Shown: one piece after another, positions 62,639 to 64,000 of the stretch
Layout of the letters: each line of letters starts with the position of its first letter
Position numbering within the stretch: the stretch's first letter is position 1
Assembly (NCBI GenBank): GCA_027623295.1
Contig: JAQBXR010000001.1
Coordinates: 62,001-126,000 of the forward strand
Source: Planctomycetota bacterium
Lineage (GTDB): Bacteria > Planctomycetota > UBA1135
DNA: 64,000 bases
Direction: 5' to 3'
Notes under the pieces: generated by a model
The model's database searches: none
What the model saw: only the letters and a program-made list of their open reading frames with translations
Told to the model about the DNA's origin: nothing
Position numbers and translations under genes: made by a program

Positions 62639-62911
62639 ATGTCCGTCATTGATAAAGATACCAAAGCAAAAATCGTAAAGGAGTTCGCCCGTTCAGAGGG
62701 TGATACCGGTTCCGCAGAAGTCCAGATTGCCCTTCTCACCGAGAGCATCCGTCAACTCACGGAACACTTGAAGATGCATAAGAAAGACAACGGTAGCCGT
62801 CGTGGCCTACTCGGCCAGGTAGCCCAACGCCGCAGCCTGATGAAGTACTTGCGCAAGATTGATAGCCATCGACATCACGAGCTTATCGTGAAACTTGGCA
62901 TCAGAGGTTAG
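62639..62911 (+). CDS. rpsO: 30S ribosomal protein S15
   Basis: A 90-residue protein of normal length (89-90). Family segments: [47 protein letters not shown] and [11 protein letters not shown] at the end. It binds 16S rRNA helices 20-22 early in 30S assembly. SD-like AGAGG lies ahead. Followed by a strong terminator and by pnp, the classic rpsO-pnp order. Confidence 0.98.
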   Translation: MSVIDKDTKAKIVKEFARSEGDTGSAEVQIALLTESIRQLTEHLKMHKKDNGSRRGLLGQVAQRRSLMKYLRKIDSHRHHELIVKLGIRG

Positions 62912-62922
62912 AAATCTCTCCG

Positions 62923-62957
62923 ATTGAGCACCGCCTTTGGCGGTGCTCAATGTTTTT
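62923..62957 (+). terminator. intrinsic terminator between rpsO and pnp
   Basis: ATTGAGCACCGCC-TTT-GGCGGTGCTCAAT is a perfect 13-pair stem with a three-base loop, followed by GTTTTT. It should end or attenuate rpsO transcripts before pnp. Confidence 0.9.
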
Positions 62958-62960
62958 CCA

Positions 62961-62979
62961 GGGTCACATCGGAGGACCC
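62961..62979 (+). promoter_or_regulatory. hairpin in the pnp leader
   Basis: GGGTC-ACATCGGAG-GACCC, five-pair stem with a nine-base loop, between the terminator and the leader ORF. In enterobacteria a pnp leader hairpin is an RNase III and PNPase control site; here the match is only by position. Confidence 0.25.
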
Positions 62980-63000
62980 GTTTAGCGCAAGAGAGGCGAA

Positions 63001-63069
63001 ATGCCCAGCGTTGAATTTGCGGAATGTTCGAATAACAACACAATAATTAATAGCGGAATAGCGGAATGA
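63001..63069 (+). CDS. possible 22-codon leader ORF coupled to pnp
   Basis: ATG at 63001, 22 codons (MPSVEFAECS...), stop TGA at 63067-63069 overlapping the pnp ATG (63066) as ATGA. GAGAGG lies four bases before its start, whereas pnp itself has no SD. The same ATGA overlap is used by many genes in this window. The peptide is too short to judge by composition. It could couple pnp translation to ribosome passage through the leader. Confidence 0.4.
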   Translation: MPSVEFAECSNNNTIINSGIAE

Positions 63070-64000
63070 CAATTTCTTCCAACAAGAATGTGAAATCGGT
63101 CTCTCGTGAGATTGGTGGTCGCACCCTTACCATCGAAACCGGCTGGATTGCTAAACAAACATCCGGGTCGGTCATCGTCAGTTACGGCGAAACGGTGGTC
63201 ATGTCCACAGTAGTGGACGGCGGTCCTAAGGACCTGCCTTTTTTCCCCCTCACGGTCGATTATCGTGAGAAGACTTACTCCGCAGGAAAAATTCCTGGCG
63301 GTTTCTTTAAGCGCGAAGCAGCACCAACCCTGAAGGAAGTGCTCGCCATGCGCATGTTGGACCGTTCGGTCCGTCCGATGTTTACCGCTGGCTTCCAAAA
63401 CGAAGTCCAGCTCATGTCGTCGGTGCTTTCCTTTGACCAGGAGAACGAGCCAGAGGTGCTTTCCATGATCGGCGGTATGGCTGCCATCCACCTCTCCCAC
63501 ATTCCATTCGAAGGAGCCATGGGCGCTGTGCGTCTCGGTTACATCGATGGCAACGTGGTCATCAACCCGACCAAGTCGGTGTTGGAAATGGAGAACAACT
63601 TGCTCGACCTAATCATGTCCGGTACTGATGGTGCCGTATGCATGGTCGAAGCCGGTGCAAAAGAGCTACCTGACGCGGAAGTGTCAAACGTTCTCGCAAC
63701 GGGTCACGCAGTCATCAAGGACATCATCAGCATGCTCGATGAACTGCGCGGCATTTGCGGTAAAGAGAAGCTAGTGGTTGTGGCACCTGTGGCCGATACC
63801 GCGGCTTCCGAAGAAGTGCTCGCCAAGTACGGTGAGGCTCACGTTGAAGCTGTGCTTATGACTCAGGGCAAGTTCGAGCGCTACGCAGCGGTCGATGCCT
63901 TCGTCAAGCAAGTCATCGCCGAAATGGCTCCAGAAGGCGATTCCGAGGAAGCGCAAGCTGAGCAGAAGCGTTACAAGCGTGGTGCAAAGAGTGTCGCCAA
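63066..64000 (+). CDS. pnp: polynucleotide phosphorylase (partial, 5' part)
   Basis: The first 311 codons of PNPase; the gene continues past the window edge. The first RNase-PH-like domain is visible: GRTLTIETGWIAKQTSGSVI, FPLTVDYREKTYSAGKIPGG, FFKREAAPTLKEVLAMRM and LDRSVRPMF. An in-frame TAG at 63051 rules out a longer start, so the ATG at 63066 is secure. PNPase degrades RNA phosphorolytically. It follows rpsO in the usual order. Confidence 0.96.
   Translation, partial: MTISSNKNVKSVSREIGGRTLTIETGWIAKQTSGSVIVSYGETVVMSTVVDGGPKDLPFFPLTVDYREKTYSAGKIPGGFFKREAAPTLKEVLAMRMLDRSVRPMFTAGFQNEVQLMSSVLSFDQENEPEVLSMIGGMAAIHLSHIPFEGAMGAVRLGYIDGNVVINPTKSVLEMENNLLDLIMSGTDGAVCMVEAGAKELPDAEVSNVLATGHAVIKDIISMLDELRGICGKEKLVVVAPVADTAASEEVLAKYGEAHVEAVLMTQGKFERYAAVDAFVKQVIAEMAPEGDSEEAQAEQKRYKRGAKSVA

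Noticed and set aside
1-64000. CRISPR arrays, insertion sequences, tRNA/rRNA genes, prophage
   Set aside because: No direct-repeat arrays, transposase motifs, clover-leaf tRNA sequences or rRNA segments were recognised by reading; a covariance-model scan could still find a missed small RNA.

Overview
The window is gene-dense bacterial DNA. It holds about 42 protein genes, no tRNA or rRNA gene, no insertion sequence and no CRISPR array that I can see, and no gene-free stretch over 300 bases. The cell is Gram-negative in build: it has apolipoprotein N-acyltransferase (Lnt), several lipoprotein signal peptides, an RND efflux set, an O-antigen-ligase-like protein and type II secretion-like pseudopilins. 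It is probably rod-shaped with peptidoglycan (MreB, MreC, MreD, PBP2, RodA). The mix of very large divergent envelope proteins with LamG-like folds and a full Mre set would fit a deep lineage such as Planctomycetota or a relative, but the sequence alone does not settle this.

Region 1 (228-19882, +) is the most unusual part. It is one tightly packed operon, mostly with 1-4 base stop/start overlaps. It encodes an FHA-domain membrane protein, a GspL-like PilM-PilN protein, a GspM/PilO-like protein, a large TPR protein, and five pseudopilins of types G, H, K, J and I. Two of these are decorated: the H-type carries a LamG-like domain, and the K-type is 1620 residues long with LamG-like regions and a repeated module. 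An exported protein with paired CxxC motifs and a parvulin-like lipoprotein follow, then scpB and a PpiD/SurA-like membrane protein. No secretin, assembly ATPase or GspF is inside the window.

Region 2 (19892-31760, -) holds an O-antigen-ligase-like TPR protein, ftsY, nusB and ribH, then a tripartite-type efflux operon of one membrane fusion lipoprotein and two different RND pumps, without an outer-membrane factor.

Region 3 (31821-42536, +) holds moeA and lnt, then a coiled-coil membrane protein, a small Lys-rich membrane protein and the mreB-mreC-mreD-mrdA-rodA elongation cluster. PBP2 is about 240 residues longer than usual before its catalytic serine.

Region 4 (42582-52454) is metabolic. 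Threonine is converted to glycine and acetyl-CoA by Tdh and Kbl; acetoacetyl-CoA synthetase, an esterase and PEP synthase follow. A methionine gamma-lyase-like gene is divergent from an Lrp/AsnC regulator, and a two-CBS protein comes next.

Region 5 (52478-59614, -) holds the TrkA/TrkH potassium uptake genes with a D12-class adenine methyltransferase translationally coupled to trkH, plus two coupled TPR proteins. Divergent from these is a 962-residue Ig-like (Big_5) secreted protein. The window ends in rpsO, a strong terminator, a possible 22-codon leader ORF and the first 311 codons of pnp.

A recurring regulatory theme is a TANNNT -10-like hexamer 6-9 bases before a start codon that has no Shine-Dalgarno sequence (FHA gene, tdh, aacS, lrp, trkA). 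This suggests that leaderless mRNAs are used alongside ordinary SD-led and coupled genes.
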